Positions 1 through 13,180 of a stretch of DNA of 64,000 bases are shown piece after piece (position 1 is the first letter of the stretch; each line of letters opens with the position of its first letter). Below the pieces are notes generated by a model. It did no database searches, was not told where the DNA came from, and worked only from the letters and a program-made list of their open reading frames with translations. Source of the stretch: Bombus terrestris (taxonomy: Eukaryota; Arthropoda; Insecta; Hymenoptera; Apidae). The stretch spans positions 140,587 to 204,586 of the forward strand of contig NW_025963628.1 of the NCBI RefSeq assembly GCF_910591885.1, in the 5' to 3' direction. A program made the translations under genes and the position numbers.

Positions 1-450
1 TGGGACAACGTGGGACAACGTGGGACAACGTGGGACAACGTGGGACATCGTTGGACACCGTTGGACACCGTGGGACAACGTGGGACAACGTGGGACAACG
101 TGGGACAACGTGGGACAACGTGGGACAACGTGGGACAACGTGGGACACCGTTGGACACCGTGGGACACCGTTGGACACCGTTGGACATCGTTGGACACCG
201 TGGGACAACGTGGGACAACGTGGGACAACGTGGGACAACGTGGGACATCGTGGGACAACGTGGGACAACGTGGGACAACGTGGGACAACGTGGGACAACG
301 TGGGACAACGTGGGACATCGTGGGACAACGTGGGACAACGTGGGACAACGTGGGACAACGTGGGACAACGTGGGACAACGTGGGACAACGTGGGACAACG
401 TGGGACAACGTGGGACAACGTGGGACAACGTGGGACAACGTGGGACAACG

Positions 451-1170
451 TGGGAAACCATGGAACAACGTGGGACAACGTGGGACACCGTTGGACATCG
501 TTGGACATCGTTGGACACCGTTGGACATCGTTGGACACCGTTGGACATCGTTGGACATCGTTGGACATCGTGGGACACCGTTGGACATCGTTGGACATCG
601 TTGGACACCGTTGGACATCGTTGGACATCGTTGGACATCGTTGGACACCGTTGGACACCGTTGGACACCGTTGGACATCGTTGGACACCGTGGGACAACG
701 TGGGACAACGTGGGACAACGTGGGACAACGTGGGACAACGTGGGACAACGTGGGACATCGTGGGACAACGTGGGACAACGTGGGACAACGTGGGACAACG
801 TGGGACAACGTGGGACACCGTTGGACACCGTGGGACACCGTTGGACACCGTTGGACATCGTTGGACACCGTGGGACAACGTGGGACAACGTGGGACAACG
901 TGGGACAACGTGGGACATCGTGGGACAACGTGGGACAACGTGGGACAACGTGGGACAACGTGGGACATCGTGGGACAACGTGGGACAACGTGGGACAACG
1001 TGGGACATCGTGGGACAACGTGGGACAACGTGGGACAACGTGGGACAAAGTGGGACAACGTGGGACACCGTTGGACACCGTTGGACACCGTTGGACACCG
1101 TTGGACATCGTTGGACACCGTGGGACAACGTGGGACAACGTGGGACAACGTGGGAAACCATGGAACAACG
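451..1170 (+). repeat. 700-bp G-to-G cassette, copy 1
   Basis: This cassette runs from the G box at 451 to the next at 1151. It encloses the 210-bp D/E block at 481-690, a B unit at 751 and the rare L unit at 1041. The same order and exact spacing recur from 7001, 40001 and 43111. The copies lie up to 42.7 kb apart, which makes it the best-conserved long-range module in the window. Confidence 0.9.
481..690 (+). repeat. 210-bp D/E-rich block, copy 1
   Basis: There are twenty-one units in the order C E E D E D E E E, then C E E D E E E D D D E D. Only the two C units carry GGG, so the block has almost no G triplets and no acgt junctions, unlike the surrounding A runs. It follows a G box plus one A unit. 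Confidence 0.95.
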
Positions 1171-3240
1171 TGGGACAACGTGGGACACCGTTGGACATCG
1201 TTGGACATCGTTGGACACCGTGGGACAACGTGGGACAACGTGGGACAACGTGGGACAACGTCGGACAACGTGGGACAACGTGGGACATCGTGGGACAACG
1301 TGGGACAACGTGGGACAACGTGGGACAACGTGGGACAACGTGGGACACCGTTGGACACCGTGGGACACCGTTGGACACCGTTGGACATCGTTGGACACCG
1401 TGGGACAACGTGGGACAACGTGGGACAACGTGGGACACCGTTGGACATCGCTGGACACCGTTGGACATCGTTGGACACCGTTGGACACCGTTGGACACCG
1501 TTGGACATCGTTGGACACCGTGGGACAACGTGGGACAACGTGGGACAACGTGGGACAACGTGGGAAACCATGGAACAACGTGGGACAACGTGGGACACCG
1601 TTGGACATCGTTGGACATCGTTGGACACCGTGGGACAACGTGGGACAACGTGGGAAAACGTGGGACAACCTGGGACACCGTTGGACATCGCTGGACACCG
1701 TTGGACATCGTTGGACACCGTGGGACAACGTGGGACAACGTGGGACAACGTGGGACAACGTGGGACAACGTGGGACAACGTGGGACAACGTGGGACAACG
1801 TGGGACAACGTGGGACAACGTGGGACAACGTGGGACAACGTGGGACATCGTGGGACAACGTGGGACAACGTGGGACAACGTGGGACAACGTGGGACATCG
1901 TTGGACACCGTTGGACACCGTGGGACAACGTGGGACAACGTGGGACCACGTGGGACAACGTGGGACAACGTGGGACAACGTGGGACAACGTGGGACATCG
2001 TGGGACAACGTGGGACAACGTGGGACAACGTGGGACAACGTGGGACAACGTGGGACACCGTTGGACACCGTTGGACACCGTTGGACACCGTTGGACATCG
2101 TTGGACACCGTGGGACAACGTGGGACAACGTGGGACAACGTGGGAAACCATGGAACAACGTGGGACAACGTGGGACACCGTTGGACATCGTTGGACATCG
2201 TTGGACATCGTTGGACACCGTGGGACAACGTGGGACAACGTGGGAAAACGTGGGACAATGTGGGACACCGTTGGACATCGCTGGACACCGTTGGACATCG
2301 TTGGACACCGTGGGACAACGTGGGACAACGTGGGACAACGTGGGACAACGTGGGACAACGTGGGACAACGTGGGACAACGTGGGACAACGTGGGACAACG
2401 TGGGACAACGTGGGACAACGTGGGACAACGTGGGACATCGTGGGACAACGTGGGACAACGTGGGACAACGTGGGACAACGTGGGAAACCATGGAACAACG
2501 TGGGACAACGTGGGACACCGTTGGACATCGTTGGACATCGTTGGACACCGTGGGACAACGTGGGACAACGTGGGAAAACGTGGGACAACGTGGGACACCG
2601 TTGGACATCGCTGGACACCGTTGGACATCGTTGGACACCGTGGGACAACGTGGGACAACGTGGGACAACGTGGGACAACGTGGGACAACGTGGGACAACG
2701 TGGGACAACGTGGGACAACGTGGGACAACGTGGGACAACGTGGGACAACGTGGGACAACGTGGGACAACGTGGGACCACGTGGGACAACGTGGGACAACG
2801 TGGGACAACGTGGGACAACGTGGGACATCGTGGGACAACGTGGGACAACGTGGGACAACGTGGGACAACGTGGGACAACGTGGGACACCGTTGGACACCG
2901 TTGGACACCGTTGGACACCGTTGGACATCGTTGGACACCGTGGGACAACGTGGGACAACGTGGGACAACGTGGGAAACCATGGAACAACGTGGGACAACG
3001 TGGGACACCGTTGGACATCGTTGGACATCGTTGGACACCGTGGGACAACGTGGGAAAACGTAGGAAAACGTGGGACAACGTGGGACACCGTTGGACATCG
3101 CTGGACACCGTTGGAAATCGTTGGACACCGTGGGACAACGTGGGACAACGTGGGACAACGTGGGACAACGTGGGACAATGTGGGACAACGTGGGACAACG
3201 TGGGACAACGTGGGAAAACGTGGGACAACGTGGGACACCG

Positions 3241-6200
3241 TTGGACAACGTGGGACAACGTGGGACAACGTGGGACAACGTGGGACAACGTGGGACAACG
3301 TGGGACACCGTTGGACACCGTGGGACACCGTTGGACACCGTTGGACATCGTTGGACACCGTGGGACAACGCGGGACAACGTGGGACAACGTGGGACAACG
3401 TGGGACAACGTGGGACAACGTGGGACAACGTGGGACAACGTGGGACAACGTGGGACAACGTGGGACACCGTTGGACAACGTGGGACACCGTTGGACATCG
3501 TTGGACACCGTGGGACACCGTTGGACACCGTTGGACACCGTTGGACATCGTTGGACACCGTGGGACAACGTGGGACAACGTGGGACAACGTGGGAAACCA
3601 TGGAACAACGTGGGACAACGTGGGACACCGTTGGACATCGTTGGACATCGTTGGACACCGTGGGACAACGTGGGACAACGTGGGACAACGTGGGACAACG
3701 TCGGACAACGTGGGACAACGTGGGACATCGTGGGACAACGTGGGACAACGTGGGACAACGTGGGACAACGTGGGACAACGTGGGACACCGTTGGACACCG
3801 TGGGACACCGTTGGACACCGTTGGACATCGTTGGACACCGTGGGACAACGTGGGACAACGTGGGACAACGTGGGACAACGTGGGACATCGTGGGACAACG
3901 TGGGACAACGTGGGACAACGTGGGACAACGTGGGACATCGTGGGACAACGTGGGACAACGTTGGACAACGTGGGACATCGTGGGACAACGTGGGACAACG
4001 TGGGACAACGTGGGACAACGTGGGACAACGTGGGACATCGTTGGACACCGTTGGACACCGTGGGACAACGTGGGACAACGTGGGACAACGTGGGACAACG
4101 TGGGACAACGTGGGACAACGTGGGACAACGTGGGACACCGTTGGACACCGTGGGACACCGTTGGACACCGTGGGACAACGTGGGACAACGTGGGACAACG
4201 TGGGACAACGTGGGACAACGTGGGACAACGTGGGACAACGTGGGACAACGTGGGACAACGTGGGACACCGTTGGACATCGTTGGACACCGTGGGACAACG
4301 TGGGACAACGTGGGACAACGTGGGAAACCATGGAACAACGTGGGACAACGTGGGACACCGTTGGACATCGTTGGACAACGTTGGACAACGTGGGACAACG
4401 TGGGACAACGTGGGACAACGTGGGACAACGTGGGACATCGTTGGACACCGTTGGACACCGTGGGACAACGTGGGACAACGTGGGACAACGTGGGACAACG
4501 TGGGACAACGTGGGACAACGTGGGACAACGTGGGACACCGTTGGACACCGTGGGACACCGTTGGACACCGTTGGACATCGTTGGACACCGTGGGACAACG
4601 TGGTACAACGTGGGACAACGTGGGACAACGTGGGACATCGTGGGACAACGTGGGACAACGTGGGACAACGTGGGACAACGTGGGACAACGTGGGACAACG
4701 TGGGACATCGTGGGACAACGTGGGACAACGTGGGACAACGTGGGACAACGTGGGACAACGTGGGACAACGTGGGACATCGTGGGACAACGTGGGACAACG
4801 TGGGACAACGTGGGACAACGTGGGACATCGTTGGACACCGTTGGACACCGTGGGACAACGTGGGACAACGTGGGACAACGTGGGACAACGTGGGACAACG
4901 TGGGACAACGTGGGACAACGTGGGACAACGTGGGACAACGTGGGACAACGTGGGACACCGTTGGACATCGTTGGACACCGTGGGACAACGTGGGACAACG
5001 TGGGACAACGTGGGAAACCATGGAACAACGTGGGACAACGTGGGACACCGTTGGACATCGTTGGACAACGTTGGACAACGTGGGACAACGTGGGACAACG
5101 TGGGACAACGTGGGACAACGTGGGACAACGTGGGACACCGTTGGACAACGTGGGACACCGTTGGACATCGTTGGACACCGTGGGACAACGTGGGACAACG
5201 TGGGACCACGTGGGACAACGTGGGACAACGTGGGACAACGTGGGACAACTTGGGACAACGTGGGACAACGTGGGACAACGTGGGACATCGTGGGACAACG
5301 TGGGACAACGTGGGACAACGTGGGACAACGTGGGACAACGTGGGACACCGTTGGACATCGTTGGACACCGTGGGACACCGTGGGACAACGTGGGACAACG
5401 TGGGACAACGTGGGACAACGTGGGACAACGTGGGAAACCATGGAACAACGTGGGACAACGTGGGACACCGTTGGACATCGTTGGACATCGTTGGACACCG
5501 TTGGACATCGTTGGACACCGTTGGACATCGTTGGACATCGTTGGACATCGTGGGACACCGTTGGACATCGTTGGACATCGTTGGACACCGTTGGACATCG
5601 TTGGACATCGTTGGACATCGTTGGACACCGTTGGACACCGTTGGACACCGTTGGACATCGTTGGACACCGTGGGACAACGTGGGACAACGTGGGACAACG
5701 TGGGACAACGTGGGACAACGTGGGACAACGTGGGACATCGTGGGACAACGTGGGACAACGTGGGACAACGTGGGACAACGTGGGACAACGTGGGACACCG
5801 TTGGACACCGTGGGACACCGTTGGACACCGTTGGACATCGTTGGACACCGTGGGACATCGTGGGACAACGTGGGACAACGTGGGACAACGTGGGACAACG
5901 TGGGAAAACGTGGGACATCGTTGGACACCGTTGGACACCGTGGGACAACGTGGGACAACGTGGGACAACGTGGGACAACGTGGGACAACGTGGGACAACG
6001 TGGGACAACGTGGGACACCGTTGGACACCGTGGGACACCGTTGGACACCGTTGGACATCGTTGGACACCGTGGGACAACGTGGGACAACGTGGGACAACG
6101 TGGGACAACGTGGGACAACGTGGGACAACGTGGGACATCGTGGGACAACGTGGGACAACGTGGGACAACGTGGGACAACGTGGGACACCGTTGGACATCG

Positions 6201-6550
6201 TTGGACATCGTTGGACACCGTGGGACAACGTGGGACAACGTGGGACAACGTGGGACAACGTCGGACAACGTGGGACAACGTGGGACATCGTGGGACAACG
6301 TGGGACAACGTGGGACAACGTGGGACAACGTGGGACAACGTGGGACACCGTTGGACACCGTGGGACACCGTTGGACACCGTTGGACATCGTTGGACACCG
6401 TGGGACAACGTGGGACAACGTGGGACAACGTGGGACAACGTGGGACATCGTGGGACAACGTGGGACAACGTGGGACAACGTGGGACAACGTGGGACATCG
6501 TGGGACAACGTGGGACAACGTTGGACAACGTGGGACATCGTGGGACAACG
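3241..6550 (+). repeat. Mosaic array between the left duplication copies
   Basis: This stretch holds only decamer units. Units 3,621-4,170 recur at 6,181-6,730 with an offset of 2,560 (K at 3701 and 6261; F at 3961 and 6521). Units of about 4,800-5,350 recur near 36,300-36,860 (offset 31,500-31,510). A truncated 700-bp cassette starts at 5431. Two G boxes 690 bp apart (4321, 5011) are each followed by E F F. Confidence 0.85.
5461..5670 (+). repeat. 210-bp D/E-rich block, copy 2
   Basis: The unit order is identical to the block at 481-690. The flanking match to the 700-bp cassette runs from the G box at 5431 to about 5,840 and then breaks, so this is a truncated cassette. Confidence 0.95.
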
Positions 6551-7000
6551 TGGGACAACGTGGGACAACGTGGGACAACGTGGGACAACGTGGGACATCG
6601 TTGGACACCGTTGGACACCGTGGGACAACGTGGGACAACGTGGGACAACGTGGGACAACGTGGGACAACGTGGGACAACGTGGGACAACGTGGGACACCG
6701 TTGGACACCGTGGGACACCGTTGGACACCGTTGGACATCGTTGGACACCGTGGGACAACGTGGGACAACGTGGGACAACGTGGGACAACGTGGGACATCG
6801 TGGGACAACGTGGGACAACGTGGGACAACGTGGGACAACGTGGGACAACGTGGGACAACGTGGGACATCGTGGGACAACGTGGGACAACGTGGGACAACG
6901 TGGGACAACGTGGGACAACGTGGGACAACGTGGGACAACGTGGGACAACGTGGGACAACGTGGGACAACGTGGGACAACGTGGGACAACGTGGGACAACG

Positions 7001-7720
7001 TGGGAAACCATGGAACAACGTGGGACAACGTGGGACACCGTTGGACATCGTTGGACATCGTTGGACACCGTTGGACATCGTTGGACACCGTTGGACATCG
7101 TTGGACATCGTTGGACATCGTGGGACACCGTTGGACATCGTTGGACATCGTTGGACACCGTTGGACATCGTTGGACATCGTTGGACATCGTTGGACACCG
7201 TTGGACACCGTTGGACACCGTTGGACATCGTTGGACACCGTGGGACAACGTGGGACAACGTGGGACAACGTGGGACAACGTGGGACAACGTGGGACAACG
7301 TGGGACATCGTGGGACAACGTGGGACAACGTGGGACAACGTGGGACAACGTGGGACAACGTGGGACACCGTTGGACACCGTGGGACACCGTTGGACACCG
7401 TTGGACATCGTTGGACACCGTGGGACAACGTGGGACAACGTGGGACAACGTGGGACAACGTGGGACATCGTGGGACAACGTGGGACAACGTGGGACAACG
7501 TGGGACAACGTGGGACATCGTGGGACAACGTGGGACAACGTGGGACAACGTGGGACATCGTGGGACAACGTGGGACAACGTGGGACAACGTGGGACAAAG
7601 TGGGACAACGTGGGACACCGTTGGACACCGTTGGACACCGTTGGACACCGTTGGACATCGTTGGACACCGTGGGACAACGTGGGACAACGTGGGACAACG
7701 TGGGAAACCATGGAACAACG
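7001..7720 (+). repeat. 700-bp G-to-G cassette, copy 2
   Basis: G boxes lie at 7001 and 7701, the 210-bp D/E block at 7031-7240 and the L unit at 7591. All offsets from copy 1 are exactly 6,550 bp. It sits inside the second copy of the large left-end duplication. Confidence 0.9.
7031..7240 (+). repeat. 210-bp D/E-rich block, copy 3
   Basis: The unit order is identical to the block at 481-690; it is the 6,550-bp partner of that block. Confidence 0.95.
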
Positions 7721-9960
7721 TGGGACAACGTGGGACACCGTTGGACATCGTTGGACATCGTTGGACACCGTGGGACAACGTGGGACAACGTGGGACAACG
7801 TGGGACAACGTGGGACACCGTTGGACACCGTGGGACACCGTTGGACACCGTTGGACATCGTTGGACACCGTGGGACAACGTGGGACAACGTGGGACAACG
7901 TGGGACAACGTCGGACAACGTGGGACAACGTGGGACAACGTGGGACAACGTGGGACAACGTGGGACAACGTGGGACAACGTGGGACAACGTGGGACAAAG
8001 TGGGACATCGTGGGACAACGTGGGACAACGTGGGACAACGTGGGACAACGTGGGACAACGTGGGACAACGTGGGACATCGTGGGACAACGTGGGACAACG
8101 TGGGACAACGTGGGACAACGTGGGACAACGTGGGACAACGTGGGACAACGTGGGACAACGTGGGACACCGTTGGACACCGTTGGACACCGTTGGACACCG
8201 TTGGACATCGTTGGACACCGTGGGACAACGTGGGACAACGTGGGACAACGTGGGACAACGTGGGAAACCATGGAACAACGTGGGACAACGTGGGACACCG
8301 TTGGACATCGTTGGACATCGTTGGACACCGTGGGACAACGTGGGACAACGTGGGAAAACGTGGGACAACGTGGGACACCGTTGGACATCGCTGGACACCG
8401 TTGGACATCGTTGGACACCGTGGGACAACGTGGGACAACGTGGGACAACGTGGGACAACGTGGGACAACGTGGGACAACGTGGGACAACGTGGGACAACG
8501 TGGGACAACGTGGGACAACGTGGGACAACGTGGGACAACGTGGGACATCGTGGGACAACGTGGGACAACGTGGGACAACGTGGGACAACGTGGGACATCG
8601 TTGGACACCGTTGGACACCGTGGGACAACGTGGGACAACGTGGGACCACGTGGGACAACGTGGGACAACGTGGGACAACGTGGGACAACGTGGGACATCG
8701 TGGGACAACGTGGGACAACGTGGGACAACGTGGGACAACGTGGGACAACGTGGGACACCGTTGGACACCGTTGGACACCGTTGGACACCGTTGGACATCG
8801 TTGGACACCGTGGGACAACGTGGGACAACGTGGGACAACGTGGGAAACCATGGAACAACGTGGGACAACGTGGGACACCGTTGGACATCGTTGGACATCG
8901 TTGGACATCGTTGGACACCGTGGGACAACGTGGGACAACGTGGGAAAACGTGGGACAACGTGGGACACCGTTGGACATCGCTGGACACCGTTGGACATCG
9001 TTGGACACCGTGGGACAACGTGGGACAACGTGGGACAACGTGGGACAACGTGGGACAACGTGGGACAACGTGGGACAACGTGGGACAACGTGGGACAACG
9101 TGGGACAACGTGGGACAACGTGGGACAACGTGGGACAACGTGGGACAACGTGGGACAACGTGGGACAACGTGGGACAACGTGGGACAACGTGGGACAACG
9201 TGGGAAACCATGGAACAACGTGGGACAACGTGGGACACCGTTGGACATCGTTGGACATCGTTGGACAACGTGGGACAACGTGGGACAACGTGGGAAAACG
9301 TGGGACAACGTGGGACACCGTTGGACATCGCTGGACACCGTTGGACATCGTTGGACACCGTGGGACAACGTGGGACAACGTGGGACAACGTGGGACAACG
9401 TGGGACAACGTGGGACAACGTGGGACAACGTGGGACAACGTGGGACAACGTGGGACAACGTGGGACAACGTGGGACAACGTGGGACAACGTGGGACCACG
9501 TGGGACAACGTGGGACAACGTGGGACAACGTGGGACAACGTGGGACATCGTGGGACAACGTGGGACAACGTGGGACAACGTGGGACAACGTGGGACAACG
9601 TGGGACACCGTTGGACACCGTTGGACACCGTTGGACACCGTTGGACATCGTTGGACACCGTGGGACAACGTGGGACAACGTGGGACAACGTGGGAAACCA
9701 TGGAACAACGTGGGACAACGTGGGACACCGTTGGACATCGTTGGACATCGTTGGACACCGTGGGACAACGTGGGAAAACGTAGGAAAACGTGGGACAACG
9801 TGGGACACCGTTGGACATCGCTGGACACCGTTGGACATCGTTGGACACCGTGGGACAACGTGGGACAACGTGGGACAACGTGGGACAACGTGGGACAATG
9901 TGGGACAACGTGGGACAACGTGGGACAACGTGGGAAAACGTGGGACAACGTGGGACACCG

Positions 9961-10720
9961 TTGGACATCGCTGGACACCGTTGGACATCGTTGGACACCG
10001 TGGGACAACGTGGGGCAACGTGGGACAACGTGGGACAACGTGGGACAACGTGGGACAACGTGGGACAACGTGGGACAACGTGGGACAACGTGGGACAACG
10101 TGGGACATCGTGGGACAACGTGGGACAACGTGGGACAACGTGGGACAACGTGGGACATCGTTGGACACCGTTGGACACCGTGGGACAACGTGGGACAACG
10201 TGGGACAACGTGGGACAACGTGGGACAACGTGGGACAACGTGGGACAACGTGGGACAACGTGGGACAACGTGGGACAACGTGGGACAACGTGGGAAACCA
10301 TGGAACAACGTGGGACAACGTGGGACACCGTTGGACATCGTTGGACATCGTTGGACACCGTGGGACAACGTGGGACAACGTGGGAAAACGTGGGACAACG
10401 TGGGACACCGTTGGACATCGCTGGACACCGTTGGACATAGTTGGACACCGTGGGACAACGTGGGACAACGTGGGACACCGTTGGACATCGTTGGACAACG
10501 TGGGACTACGTGGGACAACGTGGGACAACGTGGGACAACGTGGGACAACGTGGGACAACGTGGGACAACGTGGGACAACGTGGGACAACGTGGGACAACG
10601 TGGGACACCGTTGGACACCGTTGGACACCGTTGGACACCGTTGGACACCGTGGGACAACGTGGGACAACGTGGGACAACGTGGGACAACGTGGGACAACG
10701 TGGGACACCGTTGGACACCG
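9961..10720 (+). repeat. Linker array with private variants
   Basis: This stretch holds decamer units only. It contains one V unit (10011), a G box at 10291, the single unit ttggacatag at 10431 and a W unit at 10501. It separates the left family from the Q/S/U family of the middle third. Confidence 0.8.
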
Positions 10721-13180
10721 TGGGACAACGTGGGACAACGTGGGACCACGTGGGACAACGTGGGACAACGTGGGACAACGTGGGACAACGTGGGACAACG
10801 TGGGACAACGTGGGACAACGTGGGACAACGTGGGACAACGTGGGACAACGTGGGACAACGTGGGACAACGTGGGACAACGTGGGACAACGTGGGACAACG
10901 AGGGACAACGTGGGACAACGTGGGACAACGTGGGACATCGTGGGACAACGTGGGACAACGTGGGACAACGTGGGACAACGTGGGACAACGTGGGACACCG
11001 TTGGACATCGTTGGACACCGTGGGACAACGTGGGACACCGTTGGACAACGTGGGACACCGTTGGACATCGTTGGACACCGTGGGACAACGTGGGACACCG
11101 TTGGACATCGTTGGACACCGTGGGACAACGTGGGACAACGTGGGACAACTTGGGACACCGTTGGACACCGTTGGACACCGTTGGACACCGTTGGACAACG
11201 TGGGACCACGTGGGACACCGTTGGACACCGTTGGACACCGTTGGACACCGTTGGACATCGTTGGACACCGTGGGACAACGTGGGACAACGTGGGACCACG
11301 TGGGACAACGTGGGACAACGTGGGACAACGTGGGACAACGTGGGACACCGTTGGACATCGTTGGACAACGTGGGACAACGTGGGACAACGTGGGACAACG
11401 TGGGACAACGTGGGACAACGTGGGACACCGTTCGACATCGTTGGACAACGTGGGACAACGTGGGACAACGTGGGACAACGTGGGACAACGTGGGACAACG
11501 TGGGACAACGTGGGACACCGTTGGACACCGTGGGACACCGTTGGACACCGTTGGACACCGTTGGACATCGTTGGACACCGTGGGACAACGTGGGACAACG
11601 TGGGACAACGTGGGACAACGTGGGAAACCATGGAACAACGTGGGACAACGTGGGACACCGTTGGACATCGTTGGACATCGTTGGACACCGTGGGACAACG
11701 TGGGACAACGTGGGAAAACGTGGGACAACGTGGGACACCGTTGGACACCGTGGGACAACGTGGGACAACGTGGGACCACGTGGGACAACGTGGGACAACG
11801 TGGGACAACGTGGGACAACGTGGGACAACGTGGGACAACGTGGGACACCGTTGGACACCGTTGGACACCGTTGGACACCGTTGGACATCGTTGGACACCG
11901 TGGGACAACGTGGGACAACGTGGGACAACGTGGGAAACCATGGAACAACGTGGGACAACGTGGGACACCGTTGGACATCGTTGGACATCGTTGGACACCG
12001 TGGGACAACGTGGGACAACGTGGGAAAACGTGGGACAACGTGGGACACCGTTGGACATCGCTGGACACCGTTGGACATCGTTGGACACCGTGGGACAACG
12101 TGGGACAACGTGGGACAACGTGGGACAACGCGGGACAACGTGGGACAACGTGGGACAACGTGGGACAACGTGGGACAACGTGGGACAACGTGGGACAACG
12201 TGGGACAACGTGGGACATCGTGGGACAACGTGGGACAACGTGGGACAACGTGGGACAACGTGGGACAACGTGGGACACCGTTGGACACCGTTGGACACCG
12301 TTGGACACCGTTGGACATCGTTGGACACCGTGGGACAACGTGGGACAACGTGGGACAACGTGGGAAACCATGGAACAACGTGGGACAACGTGGGACACCG
12401 TTGGACATCGTTGGACATCGTTGGACACCGTGGGACAACGTGGGACAACGTGGGAAAACGTGGGACAACGTGGGACACCGTTGGACATCGCTGGACACCG
12501 TTGGACATCGTTGGACACCGTGGGACAACGTGGGACAACGTGGGACAACGTGGGACAACGTGGGACAACGTGGGACAACGTGGGACAACGTGGGACAACG
12601 TGGGAAAACGTGGGACAACGTGGGACACCGTTGGACATCGCTGGACACCGTTGGACATCGTTGGACACCGTGGGACAACGTGGGACAACGTGGGACAACG
12701 TGGGACAACGTGGGACAACGTGGGACAACGTGGGACAACGTGGGACAACGTGGGACAACGTGGGACAACGTGGGACAACGTGGGACAACGTGGGACAACG
12801 TGGGACAACGTGGGACAACGTGGGACAACGTGGGACAACGTGGGACACCGTTGGACACCGTTGGACACCGTTGGACACCGTTGGACATCGTTGGACACCG
12901 TGGGACAACGTGGGACAACGTGGGACAACGTGGGAAACCATGGAACAACGTGGGACAACGTGGGACATCGTGGGACAACGTGGGACAACGTGGGACAACG
13001 TGGGAAACCATGGAACAACGTGGGACAACGTGGGACACCGTTGGACATCGTTGGACATCGTTGGACACCGTGGGACAACGTGGGACAACGTGGGAAAACG
13101 TGGGACAACGTGGGACACCGTTGGACATCGCTGGACACCGTTGGACATCGCTGGACACCGTTGGACATCGTTGGACACCG
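10721..13180 (+). repeat. 2.44-kb tandem duplication, copy 1
   Basis: Markers recur 2,440 bp downstream: T at 10901 and 13341, Q at 11431 and 13871, S at 12131 and 14571, H at 12601 and 15041. The offset drops to 2,430 after a one-unit deletion in copy 2 between about 12,670 and 12,931. The copies are directly adjacent. Confidence 0.88.
10991..11270 (+). repeat. U block, copy 1
   Basis: The ordered string is C E D A C F C E D A C E D A A, then U at 11141, followed by C and D units, a J at 11201 and C D D D E D. The same order recurs from 13,431, 25,621 and 28,601, with U always 150 bp from the block start. Confidence 0.88.

Larger units (their letters stand above)
1..3240 (+). repeat. Left duplication, copy 1
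   Basis: The segment recurs at 6,551-9,960. Markers match at an offset of 6,550 (B at 41 and 6591; G at 451 and 7001; L at 1041 and 7591), then 6,700 (G at 1561 and 8261), then 6,720 (G at 2971 and 9691; unit taggaaaacg at 3061 and 9781; unit tgggacaatg at 3171 and 9891). The steps are in-register insertions totalling 170 bp in copy 2. The match ends at unit 3241 (F) against 9961 (E). The left border lies outside the window. Confidence 0.88.
6551..9960 (+). repeat. Left duplication, copy 2
   Basis: This is the partner of 1-3,240 and contains its own 700-bp cassette (7001-7720). Relative to copy 1 it carries an extra C D C D E D stretch near 7,811-7,870 and an additional L unit at 7991. The rare taggaaaacg (9781) and tgggacaatg (9891) units show that these mutations predate the duplication. 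Confidence 0.88.

Noticed and set aside
451..470. G box as a mobile-element target duplication or a start codon region
   Set aside because: The ATG in CCATGG leads only into the repeat peptide, and no transposon sequence or flanking duplication accompanies any copy; the box stays in the 10-bp register.
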